Made by a program: the position numbers and the translations under genes. 26,288 nt of DNA from IMG/VR virus record IMGVR_UViG_3300044958_000589, positions 1-26,288 of that record. One strand, written 5' to 3'. This DNA comes from a virus. This document shows, one piece after another, positions 8,692 to 15,384 of the stretch; positions within the stretch are counted from its first letter, which is position 1; the number at the start of each line of letters is the position of its first letter. Below the pieces are notes generated by a model. The model made no database searches. It was not told the DNA's origin and saw only the letters and a program-made list of their open reading frames with translations.

Positions 8692-9432
8692 TTATTTACC
8701 TCCGGTATCAAATGTTTCACGCCAGTTTGAATCGTAACCTAATACATCTTCTGGGATGATTGAAGGGTTACGCTGGTATTCGGACAGAGATGATAGAATC
8801 ATTCTTCCCTGCAGGTTGCTGACAGCCCGAACTGACTCAGCGCCAGCACAGGAAGATTTAACAGCCTTTTCCAAATTAACATCAAGTCGCTTACACATCT
8901 GATTAATGGCTAGAATTTGTTGATCTGTGATATTCTCTTCAGCTGCGAGAAGATCGTCCTCATCGGAGTTTTGCATCTCTTCTGCGGTAACAACTCTAAT
9001 CTTCAGAGCTCTTCGGATAGCTTTACCTTCAGCTCTAGTATCTGCTGTAGCAACCAAGTGTTGGTTGAAAGGGTGTGGAATATTGCTTCTATTAACATCT
9101 ACACATCCGTCTACAGTTATTATATCGCCCGTAGAGTGTTTTCGTATCTGTAAAGTATGCTTAATTGTGCATACTCCACGAGAAGTATCATGATTATAAA
9201 TGTGACTTGATGATGTAATAATATCACCAAAGACCTCTTCTGTAACTCTACGCAAGCCATCTACTGTAGGATTTCCATCGCGCAGCTCACTATCGTCAAG
9301 ATGGTCTAAAACATATTCGCTCCATCCGGGATTATAAGGCCCAATTGCTTGATCCTCAGAACCTTCTGCAGCTTCAGCAATTTCTTCCTCTACGTCCATT
9401 ACAATTTGATCTAGATCGCTTTTCTTATTCAT
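8692..9432 (-). CDS. Putative Rad52-like single-strand DNA annealing protein
   Basis: 246 residues. The core (about 50-150) reads N-P-T-V-D-G-L-R-R-V, a series of beta-type segments, then H-P-F-N-Q-H-L-V-A-T-A-D-T-R-A-E-G-K-A-I-R-R-A-L (120-143). The A-x-A-(D/E)-T-R-A-x-G-(R/K)-A-(L/I)-R signature is typical of Rad52/Erf/Sak-type phage annealing proteins. The C-terminal part (I-T-D-Q-Q-I-L-A-I-N-Q-M-C-K-R-L, about 168-183) resembles the small helical tail domain found after many such cores. The N-terminus is acidic. Proteins of this kind coat single-stranded DNA and pair complementary strands during phage recombination and replication. The gene overlaps the endonuclease gene upstream by 4 bases (ATGA). 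I am fairly confident of an annealing role, less so of the exact family. Confidence 0.6.
   Translation of the reverse strand: MNKKSDLDQIVMDVEEEIAEAAEGSEDQAIGPYNPGWSEYVLDHLDDSELRDGNPTVDGLRRVTEEVFGDIITSSSHIYNHDTSRGVCTIKHTLQIRKHSTGDIITVDGCVDVNRSNIPHPFNQHLVATADTRAEGKAIRRALKIRVVTAEEMQNSDEDDLLAAEENITDQQILAINQMCKRLDVNLEKAVKSSCAGAESVRAVSNLQGRMILSSLSEYQRNPSIIPEDVLGYDSNWRETFDTGGK
8698..8703 (-). promoter_or_regulatory. Shine-Dalgarno GGAGGT deciding the start at 8690
   Basis: GGAGGT on the - strand, 7 bases before the ATG at 8690 and inside the end of the upstream gene. It favours the shorter, non-overlapping form of the zinc-finger protein. Confidence 0.8.
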
Positions 9433-10223
9433 ATTTCTATATACCTCTTATTTTCCTCGGGAAACTTTTTCTCAATCCTGTCTATAACCTCAAGCAACTC
9501 ATTCAGTACAGTTCTCATGTATCTGTTTGAGATCCTCTTAGTCTGTTTAATTCTAATCAAAACAAGTCCTTGTTCCAATACTAATCCTGTCTTTTCTAAG
9601 TCAGACCGCTGATTCTTTATTAAGTTCTCCTCACCCCAAACAGGTTCAAAATGAGAAGGGCCATCTACTTCTATTACTGTCCTGAGATCCTCTATAAAGA
9701 GGTCTGTTTCGAGATTTTGGTTTTTAAGCCACTGCTCTCTATGAAATTGTACCTTATATTTCCTCTTTGTTAGCTCACTAAGTATAAATTTTTCTAATTT
9801 AGAACCCTCCCTAGATGCTCTCCGTATAGCGTCACTCCCCTTGGCGATGATGTCCTTTTTCTGCGAGTCGGTTTTTTTCTCCCAAGATTCTCGACCTAGC
9901 TTAGATCTTTTTGCCCTTTCTTTGTCACTAAGACTGTCCCAAACTTTACCTTGACCATCGCTAATTTTTATTCTAGTTTCTTCACTCCTCTGAGTTCCTT
10001 CTGTTGGATGGTCAGATCTTCCTTGTTTAAGAGCTACCTTCTGAGCTTGGCTTTTGTCTCTAGAGTCTATACCAAGTCTCTTAGCTTCTCTGCGAACCTT
10101 ATTTGGATATGTAGAAAGCTCCTTAGATATGGCTATCCAGCTCATATTTTTATCATAATAAGACTTTTTCAAATATGCCTTTTTCTGAGTGTCCGTTAGA
10201 TTTCGATATTTTTCTTCGTTCAT
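9429..10223 (-). CDS. Free-standing homing-type endonuclease (HTH + NUMOD-like + Vsr-like nuclease)
   Basis: 264 residues, strongly basic. Residues about 24-52 (M-S-W-I-A-I-S-K-E-L then K-V-R-R-E-A-K-R-L-G-I) form a helix-turn-helix. Residues about 65-118 (S-E-E-T-R-I-K-I-S-D-G-Q-G-K and related) look like a NUMOD3-type DNA-binding segment seen in phage homing endonucleases. Residues about 140-230 look like a Vsr/EDxHD-type nuclease domain: S-K-L-E-K-F-I (E144), then L-E-T-D-L (D174), V-I-E-V-D-G-P-S-H (E185, D187, H191) and V-L-I-R-I. Such enzymes cut a specific site in DNA lacking the gene and so spread it. No intron or intein surrounds it here. It shares 4-base overlaps with genes on both sides (9429-9432, 10220-10223), tight for a mobile gene. 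Its ribosome site is weak, suggesting coupled translation. Confidence 0.65.
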   Translation of the reverse strand: MNEEKYRNLTDTQKKAYLKKSYYDKNMSWIAISKELSTYPNKVRREAKRLGIDSRDKSQAQKVALKQGRSDHPTEGTQRSEETRIKISDGQGKVWDSLSDKERAKRSKLGRESWEKKTDSQKKDIIAKGSDAIRRASREGSKLEKFILSELTKRKYKVQFHREQWLKNQNLETDLFIEDLRTVIEVDGPSHFEPVWGEENLIKNQRSDLEKTGLVLEQGLVLIRIKQTKRISNRYMRTVLNELLEVIDRIEKKFPEENKRYIEI

Positions 10224-10630
10224 TTTTCTATCTCACTAAAATCCCAGTTCTTTACAATAAACTTCGGCTCTTTGAACAAGTTATTTACAATCCTATAGTC
10301 GCTTTCGTTTGAGACTATAAGGTCTAGCTCTTCGTTAAGATATATCTCTTTCAGTTCTTGATATACCAATGGCTTATGACCTACCCACTCAAGGTCGGTT
10401 ATGTAGTAGTACCTCTTTTTGGGCAGCATTAGTGTTGATGCAAGCATAGCCGTTGTTATGTCAGTAGCTACTACAGTTTCTTTAAAGTCGTAAACTCTCA
10501 GAGCTTGGAAAAAAGGCTTCTTAAAATTTGGTGTCGGAGAACCCATACTGAATACACAGCACTCTTTGTTATCCTCAATTTTTGGTAGCACCGATGAATC
10601 AAAAGCTTGTCTTAATAAAAATCCTATCAT
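10220..10630 (-). CDS. Unknown small protein in sugar cassette, possibly half a glycosyltransferase
   Basis: 136 residues with a GAGAGG ribosome site 7 bases before the ATG and 4-base overlaps at both ends. No family recognised with certainty. The pattern V-V-A-T-D-I-T-T-A-M-L-A-S, then R-Y-Y-Y-I-T-D-L-E-W, then D-L-I-V-S-N-E-S-D-Y and P-K-F-I-V-K-N-W-D is typical of the N-terminal Rossmann domain of GT-B glycosyltransferases. There is no C-terminal nucleotide-sugar domain. It may work with the preceding gene product or be a reduced enzyme; this is inference from context. Confidence 0.5.
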   Translation of the reverse strand: MIGFLLRQAFDSSVLPKIEDNKECCVFSMGSPTPNFKKPFFQALRVYDFKETVVATDITTAMLASTLMLPKKRYYYITDLEWVGHKPLVYQELKEIYLNEELDLIVSNESDYRIVNNLFKEPKFIVKNWDFSEIEK

Positions 10631-11424
10631 ACCGATGCCTCTCTTTTCTTTTCCATTAAAAAGTTTGATTCATTTTGCAGCCCTAAAAAAGTCAAAACTT
10701 GTGCGCATAAATCAAAATATGTTTTATTTTTAACTCTTATTTTTCCGATAATATTTTCATCTTCTGTAATAAGATTATCAATGTCTTTTTTTAATTGTAG
10801 TATACTTGACGGACTTGTTATTACATGCTTACCTAACCACATAGCGTCGTAGCTAGAGCCACCATCTAAATCTACAACAACTTTTGTTGAAGCAAGAGCA
10901 TTTGCTCTTTGTTGATCACTAACTATGCCAAGATAACTAGGAACATTAAAATGTCCACTACCAAATATTTTTGTATTATATGACGCGCTGAGAAACTCCA
11001 ATATATTAGCATTTTCTTTTGTTTCTTGCACATAGTCCGTAAGACAAAGAACGTCAGACGATAAGGCTTCATCGTATTGAGGCCTTCCAATCTTGCCTAG
11101 CATAACTCCTTTGTCAAAGTTGATGTTTGGAAACTCAGAGCTATCGCTATTTATAGACAAAACTGGGCTAATCAAATTATCTTTTACATTTCCTACGCAT
11201 ATAACAGCTGTATTAGGATATCTAGAAGAGGCTATTGAAAAATCTTCGTTCCCAAGAATACTGGGGGAAACAAAAGCTAAATCAGGTTTGAATTCGTCGA
11301 ACATATCCATAGCCGGTTTAGCACTAACATCCCAAAAAGAGACATGGAATTCTGGGACTAGAGCTAGAGAGCTAGCAATACCAAGACCAACCCTACTTAA
11401 GCTTTGCTCTATCATTATCTTCAT
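10627..11424 (-). CDS. GT-B/CgeB-like putative glycosyltransferase
   Basis: 265 residues. An N-terminal Rossmann-like part begins with M-K-I-M-I-E-Q-S-L-S and includes F-K-P-D-L-A-F-V-S-P. A second domain (about 140-215) has L-E-F-L-S-A-S-Y-N-T-K-I-F-G-S-G, then V-S-D-Q-Q-R-A-N-A-L-A-S-T-K-V-V-V-D-L and G-S-S-Y-D-A-M-W-L-G-K-H-V-I-T. This is the layout of the donor-binding domain of CgeB/GT-B enzymes, where a gate residue region precedes a conserved 'reset of name/prestige' helix. At 265 residues it is shorter than typical GT-B enzymes (about 350-400). It has an AAAGGA ribosome site 6 bases before ATG and ATGA overlaps with both neighbours. Sugar donor and acceptor are unknown. Confidence 0.55.
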   Translation of the reverse strand: MKIMIEQSLSRVGLGIASSLALVPEFHVSFWDVSAKPAMDMFDEFKPDLAFVSPSILGNEDFSIASSRYPNTAVICVGNVKDNLISPVLSINSDSSEFPNINFDKGVMLGKIGRPQYDEALSSDVLCLTDYVQETKENANILEFLSASYNTKIFGSGHFNVPSYLGIVSDQQRANALASTKVVVDLDGGSSYDAMWLGKHVITSPSSILQLKKDIDNLITEDENIIGKIRVKNKTYFDLCAQVLTFLGLQNESNFLMEKKREASV

Positions 11425-12143
11425 ATGATATCCTTTGCTTTCTTAATATCTTTAGATGTATCTACATCAACAATGTTTACTGATGGGTCTTCAACGCATT
11501 TGAATATACCACCCTTTTCAATGACTTTATTAATTATCTCAAACATAAATAGTTTGCGATTCTTTTTATTGCAGGCAACAGATCTCAAAATTTCAAGCTC
11601 TTTGTCTTGAAAATAAGCTATTTGTCCCCATTTTATAGGAAGATCATACATCATATTCTCAAGATTTCCTCTAGAGTTGATAATACATCCTACTTCTCCT
11701 TGAGACATTTGTTTTTCTGAAACTATAATTGAAGACCTACTATAATCTATAGTGTTTATTGCGTTGTTAGTAAAGACTAAGTCCCCATTGACAAAAAGAA
11801 CCCTAGCTGAATTAGGAATAGATCTTAAACCAAGACCCACACTTCTAGCTACATTTGTATCCTCATATAGTTCATTCTCGACCTTCACAGCATTTGCAGG
11901 AGAATTGTTTATAAGTTTTTCGGCTTCAAAACCACACACTAGCACAAGACTATAATTTGCCAAGGCTTGGTCTATTATATTAACTTGTCTCTCTAGTATG
12001 TTTTGCCCATATTTTATAGGTATTAAAGCTTTTGGCCCATACGACTTCATTCTCCTACCCAATCCAGCAGCAGGAATCAAGACATCTATATTTGTAATAT
12101 TGTCAAATGTTGCTTTGACTTTTTTAGTATGGCGATAGCTCAT
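11421..12143 (-). CDS. Sugar/choline-type nucleotidyltransferase (NTP transferase fold)
   Basis: 240 residues. Residues 22-44 read L-I-P-A-A-G-L-G-R-R-M followed by G-P-K-A-L-I-P-I, the nucleotide-binding signature of sugar-1-phosphate and phosphocholine nucleotidyltransferases. F-V-N-G-D-L (117-122) supplies the metal-binding Asp, and V-D-V-D-T (225-229) is the usual late acidic motif. The family joins NTP to a phosphorylated sugar or alcohol, releasing pyrophosphate and making an activated donor. It probably supplies a donor for the neighbouring glycosyltransferases. The start follows the upstream stop by one base (TAA-T-ATG) and has no clear ribosome site, so coupled translation is likely. 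The exact substrate cannot be read from the sequence. Confidence 0.75.
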   Translation of the reverse strand: MSYRHTKKVKATFDNITNIDVLIPAAGLGRRMKSYGPKALIPIKYGQNILERQVNIIDQALANYSLVLVCGFEAEKLINNSPANAVKVENELYEDTNVARSVGLGLRSIPNSARVLFVNGDLVFTNNAINTIDYSRSSIIVSEKQMSQGEVGCIINSRGNLENMMYDLPIKWGQIAYFQDKELEILRSVACNKKNRKLFMFEIINKVIEKGGIFKCVEDPSVNIVDVDTSKDIKKAKDII

Positions 12144-12144
12144 A

Positions 12145-12963
12145 TTAGACTTTCAGGCTAGGGCAAATATCTTCTATGTTATGTATATAAGGCTTTACTC
12201 CCTCTTCAAACTCTTTGAGCTTTTCAACGATAGGTATATTAAAAGAGTTCCCTGCATGTTTTATATGCATGTTTATATTTACAATCTCTCCGTTTTCTTC
12301 TTTGTTAGGATATGCATATGCAAGGTTGTTCATATCCTGAACTATATATTTTTGTATTTCATCAGATACAGTCAAAGGAACTTCAAATCCAGATCTAAAA
12401 GTTATATAAAACAACACTTTATATTCATATTTGGTATTATCAATGACCAAGTCTGTGCATTCTCTATTTTCAGCATCGTCGTTAAAGAAGGTCTGCAATC
12501 TCCATTCAATATTTTTATAGCCTTTAGCTGTTAACAATCTGACTAGGTCTTTTTGCGCAACATCAGCTCGTCGATTTATAATAGTTACAATAATAGGTGG
12601 GTTATTTTGACTATCTATACTTTCCATAGTCTTAAACAAGTCTTCAACATCATGTTTGTAATCATAAATTACCATAGCATGATATTTTAATCTCAGCTCT
12701 CTTTCAACTTCTGCTACTCTCTGCTTTTTAGAAACTCCCTTTGACCATTCTTTATCCCTTTTATATACGCAGAGCCTGTCATTTACGACAAAAAACTCAT
12801 TTCCATTATCGTCGTATACGTCAATTACGTCAGCTCCCCGTTCACGGTACTTTTCTATGCGGCCAACCTGACATCCAATTTGTTTTTGTTCTTCGTTTAT
12901 CATAAAAGCACATCCTAGACAGGGAGTGTGCATCGGTGATATTGTATATGTTTCTTCGCTCAT
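12145..12963 (-). CDS. Cysteine-motif N-terminal domain fused to a GT-A-like glycosyltransferase domain (putative)
   Basis: 272 residues. The N-terminal 70 residues carry C15-x2-C18, C31 and C65 within P-C-L-G-C-A-F, Q-I-G-C-Q-V-G-R-I-E-K and N-D-R-L-C-V-Y-K-R. I recall such modules at the head of phage glycosyltransferase-like proteins; four cysteines could bind zinc or an iron-sulfur cluster. From about residue 92, H-A-M-V-I-Y-D-Y-K-H-D-V-E-D-L-F-K-T-M-E-S-I-D-S-Q and I-I-V-T-I-I-N resemble the start of GT2-type domains. The canonical D-x-D is not obvious, so activity is uncertain. It has a TGGAGG ribosome site 10 bases before ATG and a 4-base overlap with the preceding gene. Confidence 0.5.
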   Translation of the reverse strand: MSEETYTISPMHTPCLGCAFMINEEQKQIGCQVGRIEKYRERGADVIDVYDDNGNEFFVVNDRLCVYKRDKEWSKGVSKKQRVAEVERELRLKYHAMVIYDYKHDVEDLFKTMESIDSQNNPPIIVTIINRRADVAQKDLVRLLTAKGYKNIEWRLQTFFNDDAENRECTDLVIDNTKYEYKVLFYITFRSGFEVPLTVSDEIQKYIVQDMNNLAYAYPNKEENGEIVNINMHIKHAGNSFNIPIVEKLKEFEEGVKPYIHNIEDICPSLKV

Positions 12964-13379
12964 TGTCTCTGTGCCTCCAGTATGTATCTGCTTCCAACTA
13001 TTCCCAATAATGTAACATTTAGCCCGAACGAGCTAAGTTTATTTTTTAGTTGATTAGCAGAGATAAGTCTTTTTCTGCCATCAAGAATGAGCTTTGAAGC
13101 TTGTTCTAAATTATAAGCGCCATTAGAAGCCCCACTCAAGACTTGTATAGCGTCGTTTCCAGTAATTTTTATTTTTCCACCATGACGGAGTTTGCTTAAT
13201 ATCTTTTTAAGTATAGAGTCATCATCAAAAAACTCCAGTAGATCTATTGCCTCCAACTGTTCAAAAACAGCATTTGGAAGAGAATCAATTTGCGACTCAT
13301 TTACTATCTTTAAGTTCTCATTCTTACTATCAAATACAGGAGGCGAACTTTTGCCTTCTACATAAATAATACCTTGCAT
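12960..13379 (-). CDS. Methyltransferase-like fragment lacking the SAM-binding front half
   Basis: 139 residues with an AAGGAA ribosome site. The pattern A-I-D-L-L-E-F-F-D-D-D-S-I-L-K-K-I-L-S-K-L-R-H-G-G-K-I-K-I-T-G, broken over residues about 44-74, matches the middle of class I methyltransferases (acidic strand, helix, then L-x-x-G-G-x-x-x-I). The end (L-N-V-T-L-L-G-I-V-G-S-R-Y-I-L-E-A) matches their last two strands. The G-x-G-x-G motif that binds S-adenosylmethionine is absent, and upstream bases are taken by the preceding gene, so this is not a simple wrong start. It could be a non-catalytic accessory protein or a reduced enzyme. Confidence 0.5.
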   Translation of the reverse strand: MQGIIYVEGKSSPPVFDSKNENLKIVNESQIDSLPNAVFEQLEAIDLLEFFDDDSILKKILSKLRHGGKIKITGNDAIQVLSGASNGAYNLEQASKLILDGRKRLISANQLKNKLSSFGLNVTLLGIVGSRYILEAQRQ

Positions 13380-13381
13380 AT

Positions 13382-14344
13382 TTATTTCCTTGTAAAAAAC
13401 GAGTTAGAGACAAAAGAAAGAACCTGATTCCACTTTTTATCGAACTCTTCTTTGTTAGAGTAATTGTCTATTATAAATTGCCTAGCGTTAGCTGAAATGT
13501 GCTGGTGCTTATCTTCAAGACATTCTTTAATTATCCTTTTTAGATCGTCCATGTCCTCAAACAACAGTCCATTTTCACCCTCGATTATAACGGTCTCAGT
13601 CTCTGGGCTTCTTGGAGACAGAGTTATACAACCACAAGCCATAGCCTCAAGAGTCTTATTGTCTATATTATTCCAAGTGTTTATATAAAATTCGAACTCG
13701 GATATGTCGGCTTCAGCCTGTTCTCCAAATCTTACGGCACAACCAAATTCATCCGCTAGAGCTTCTAGTTGTCCAGAAAACTGTGATGGTAAATTATTAT
13801 CTATAATAATCTTGTGTTGCTTTTCATTTTCTACATTTGCAGTAGTCACATAAGGAGGGATTGTAATAGAAATTCCATGAGTGGAACTGTTCCAAGAATC
13901 TTTAATTTCATTAGAATTAGAGATATTAATGTCACCAACTCTAGGCAATATATGGTTGATTTCTGCTTCGGCGCTAGCATTAAAAGGGAGCTTCTGTTTT
14001 ACCCTTTCGCTTACATGATCGACAGTTACAAGAGGAAGATGCAGAGCATTGGATAGAGAGTGTGCAAAATCAAACTCATGTAGTCTTCCATGACACATAA
14101 TAAAATCAAACCCAACCAACTCTGAGTGTTCTACAGCCTTCCTTAAGGCAAAAACATTTTGTGGCATTTTAGATATTGTTGGCTTCCATTCAGAAAGTCC
14201 GTCAGCCAATAGTATGTATATGTCGCAGTTTATATCAGATAGCGTAGATAGGTATTTCTCATTTTCTCTACATACACTTAGACATTTTAATCTATCTTTG
14301 CTTCCTCTTGTGGCCGACCTTATAATGTTGGATGTTATGAGCAT
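13382..14344 (-). CDS. GT4-type (GT-B) glycosyltransferase
   Basis: 320 residues. The N-terminal domain has D-F-I-M-C-H-G-R-L-H (about 80-89) and P-L-V-T-V-D-H. The C-terminal domain carries the donor-binding signature Y-I-N-T-W-N-N-I-D-N-K-T-L-E-A-M-A-C-G-C (220-239), then E-N-G-L-L-F (257-262) and a closing helix. In GT4 enzymes the Glu of the E-A-x-A-x-G motif (here E233) contacts the nucleotide sugar. It has a strong AAGGAG site 5 bases before ATG, placed inside the end of the upstream glycosyltransferase gene, with a 10-base overlap. Substrate unknown. Confidence 0.75.
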   Translation of the reverse strand: MLITSNIIRSATRGSKDRLKCLSVCRENEKYLSTLSDINCDIYILLADGLSEWKPTISKMPQNVFALRKAVEHSELVGFDFIMCHGRLHEFDFAHSLSNALHLPLVTVDHVSERVKQKLPFNASAEAEINHILPRVGDINISNSNEIKDSWNSSTHGISITIPPYVTTANVENEKQHKIIIDNNLPSQFSGQLEALADEFGCAVRFGEQAEADISEFEFYINTWNNIDNKTLEAMACGCITLSPRSPETETVIIEGENGLLFEDMDDLKRIIKECLEDKHQHISANARQFIIDNYSNKEEFDKKWNQVLSFVSNSFFTRK

Positions 14345-15384
14345 AGTATCTCCTTGATTTTGGAAGCTCTAATATCATGAGTGAACTCTAAAGAAGTCTG
14401 TTTCGCTCTCTTAGACTTATTCAAATATGTAAACTTGCTTGAAAAACATTCTCTCATTGCTTGTTTAATAGATGATATTACAGGTCTAAAACATTCTTCT
14501 CTTGCTGTAAATATTTCTTTCATCGGCCTGTCCGGACATAGAACAAGATCCTTAAAAGATTCTATGATAAATCCGCTATCGCTTTTTATATACTCGTCTC
14601 TTCCAGAGCCGCTTACTACAATAGGAACCGAGCCTGCAGACAGAGCGTTTACAGTTTCTGGATTAAAACCTAGAGAGGACGAGCAATCCACAAAAGAGTT
14701 ACATTGTTCATGCAGACCTGTCGCATCTGTGACTACATGGATTCTCGGATAATAATCTTCATCGTACATCCCTAATTCGCTGTAGACTTGATGTATGAGC
14801 TGGTTAGCGTTTTCAGGGTTGTTGGTCTGAAGAACAAATATCACAGGATCGTTCACAATGAACTCTGAACAATATGCCAGTAGAGCTTGCTTCACTCCAC
14901 CTCTGCTCTCTAAATCTCCTCCGATACAATAGAAACTGAAAGGATCAAATGTTTTCTCTTTAGGTTCTATTGTCTGCTCATTTGCTATACCTATACTATA
15001 TATGCTAGACTGCAATTCTTTAGACATTCCTTTTCTTTCTGCTTCTGTAGTCACAAAAATCTTGTCTAAAAAGTCTAGACTATTATCCCATGTCTTACAT
15101 CCTAGAGTTTCAAACCCCGTGATACCTATTACTTGTTTAAATGAAGAGTCATAGACCATGTAGTTTGGAAGCATGTGCTGTATTAGAATATCATACTGCC
15201 CCTTCTTATTAGACTCATGCTTTATAATGTCTGCATCGACAGGCCCTGAAGTTTCGCCTGACAGAAATATAGGTCTAATAGTTAGGCTATAATCTTCAAT
15301 TTTAGATAGAGTTTTTATGAGGCTTTTACTCATATTGCCCCATGCGTCTGTCTGCCGATAAGGGCCTATAAAAAGAATATTCAT
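14335..15384 (-). CDS. GT-B glycosyltransferase
   Basis: 349 residues. It opens with M-N-I-L-F-I-G-P-Y-R and a glycine/asparagine segment (A-W-G-N-M-S-K-S-L) typical of the acceptor-side domain of GT-B enzymes. The middle has F-Y-C-I-G-G-D-L-E-S-R-G-G-V-K (151-165), where GT4 enzymes have their donor-phosphate Arg/Lys loop. F-V-D-C-S-S-S-L-G-F-N-P-E-T-V-N-A-L-S-A-G-S-V-P (231-254) is the nucleotide-sugar signature, with E243 as the likely key Glu. The start codon overlaps the preceding stop by one base (TAATG). It is the second of three consecutive GT-B genes and probably adds one sugar in a multi-step chain. Confidence 0.7.
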   Translation of the reverse strand: MNILFIGPYRQTDAWGNMSKSLIKTLSKIEDYSLTIRPIFLSGETSGPVDADIIKHESNKKGQYDILIQHMLPNYMVYDSSFKQVIGITGFETLGCKTWDNSLDFLDKIFVTTEAERKGMSKELQSSIYSIGIANEQTIEPKEKTFDPFSFYCIGGDLESRGGVKQALLAYCSEFIVNDPVIFVLQTNNPENANQLIHQVYSELGMYDEDYYPRIHVVTDATGLHEQCNSFVDCSSSLGFNPETVNALSAGSVPIVVSGSGRDEYIKSDSGFIIESFKDLVLCPDRPMKEIFTAREECFRPVISSIKQAMRECFSSKFTYLNKSKRAKQTSLEFTHDIRASKIKEILCS

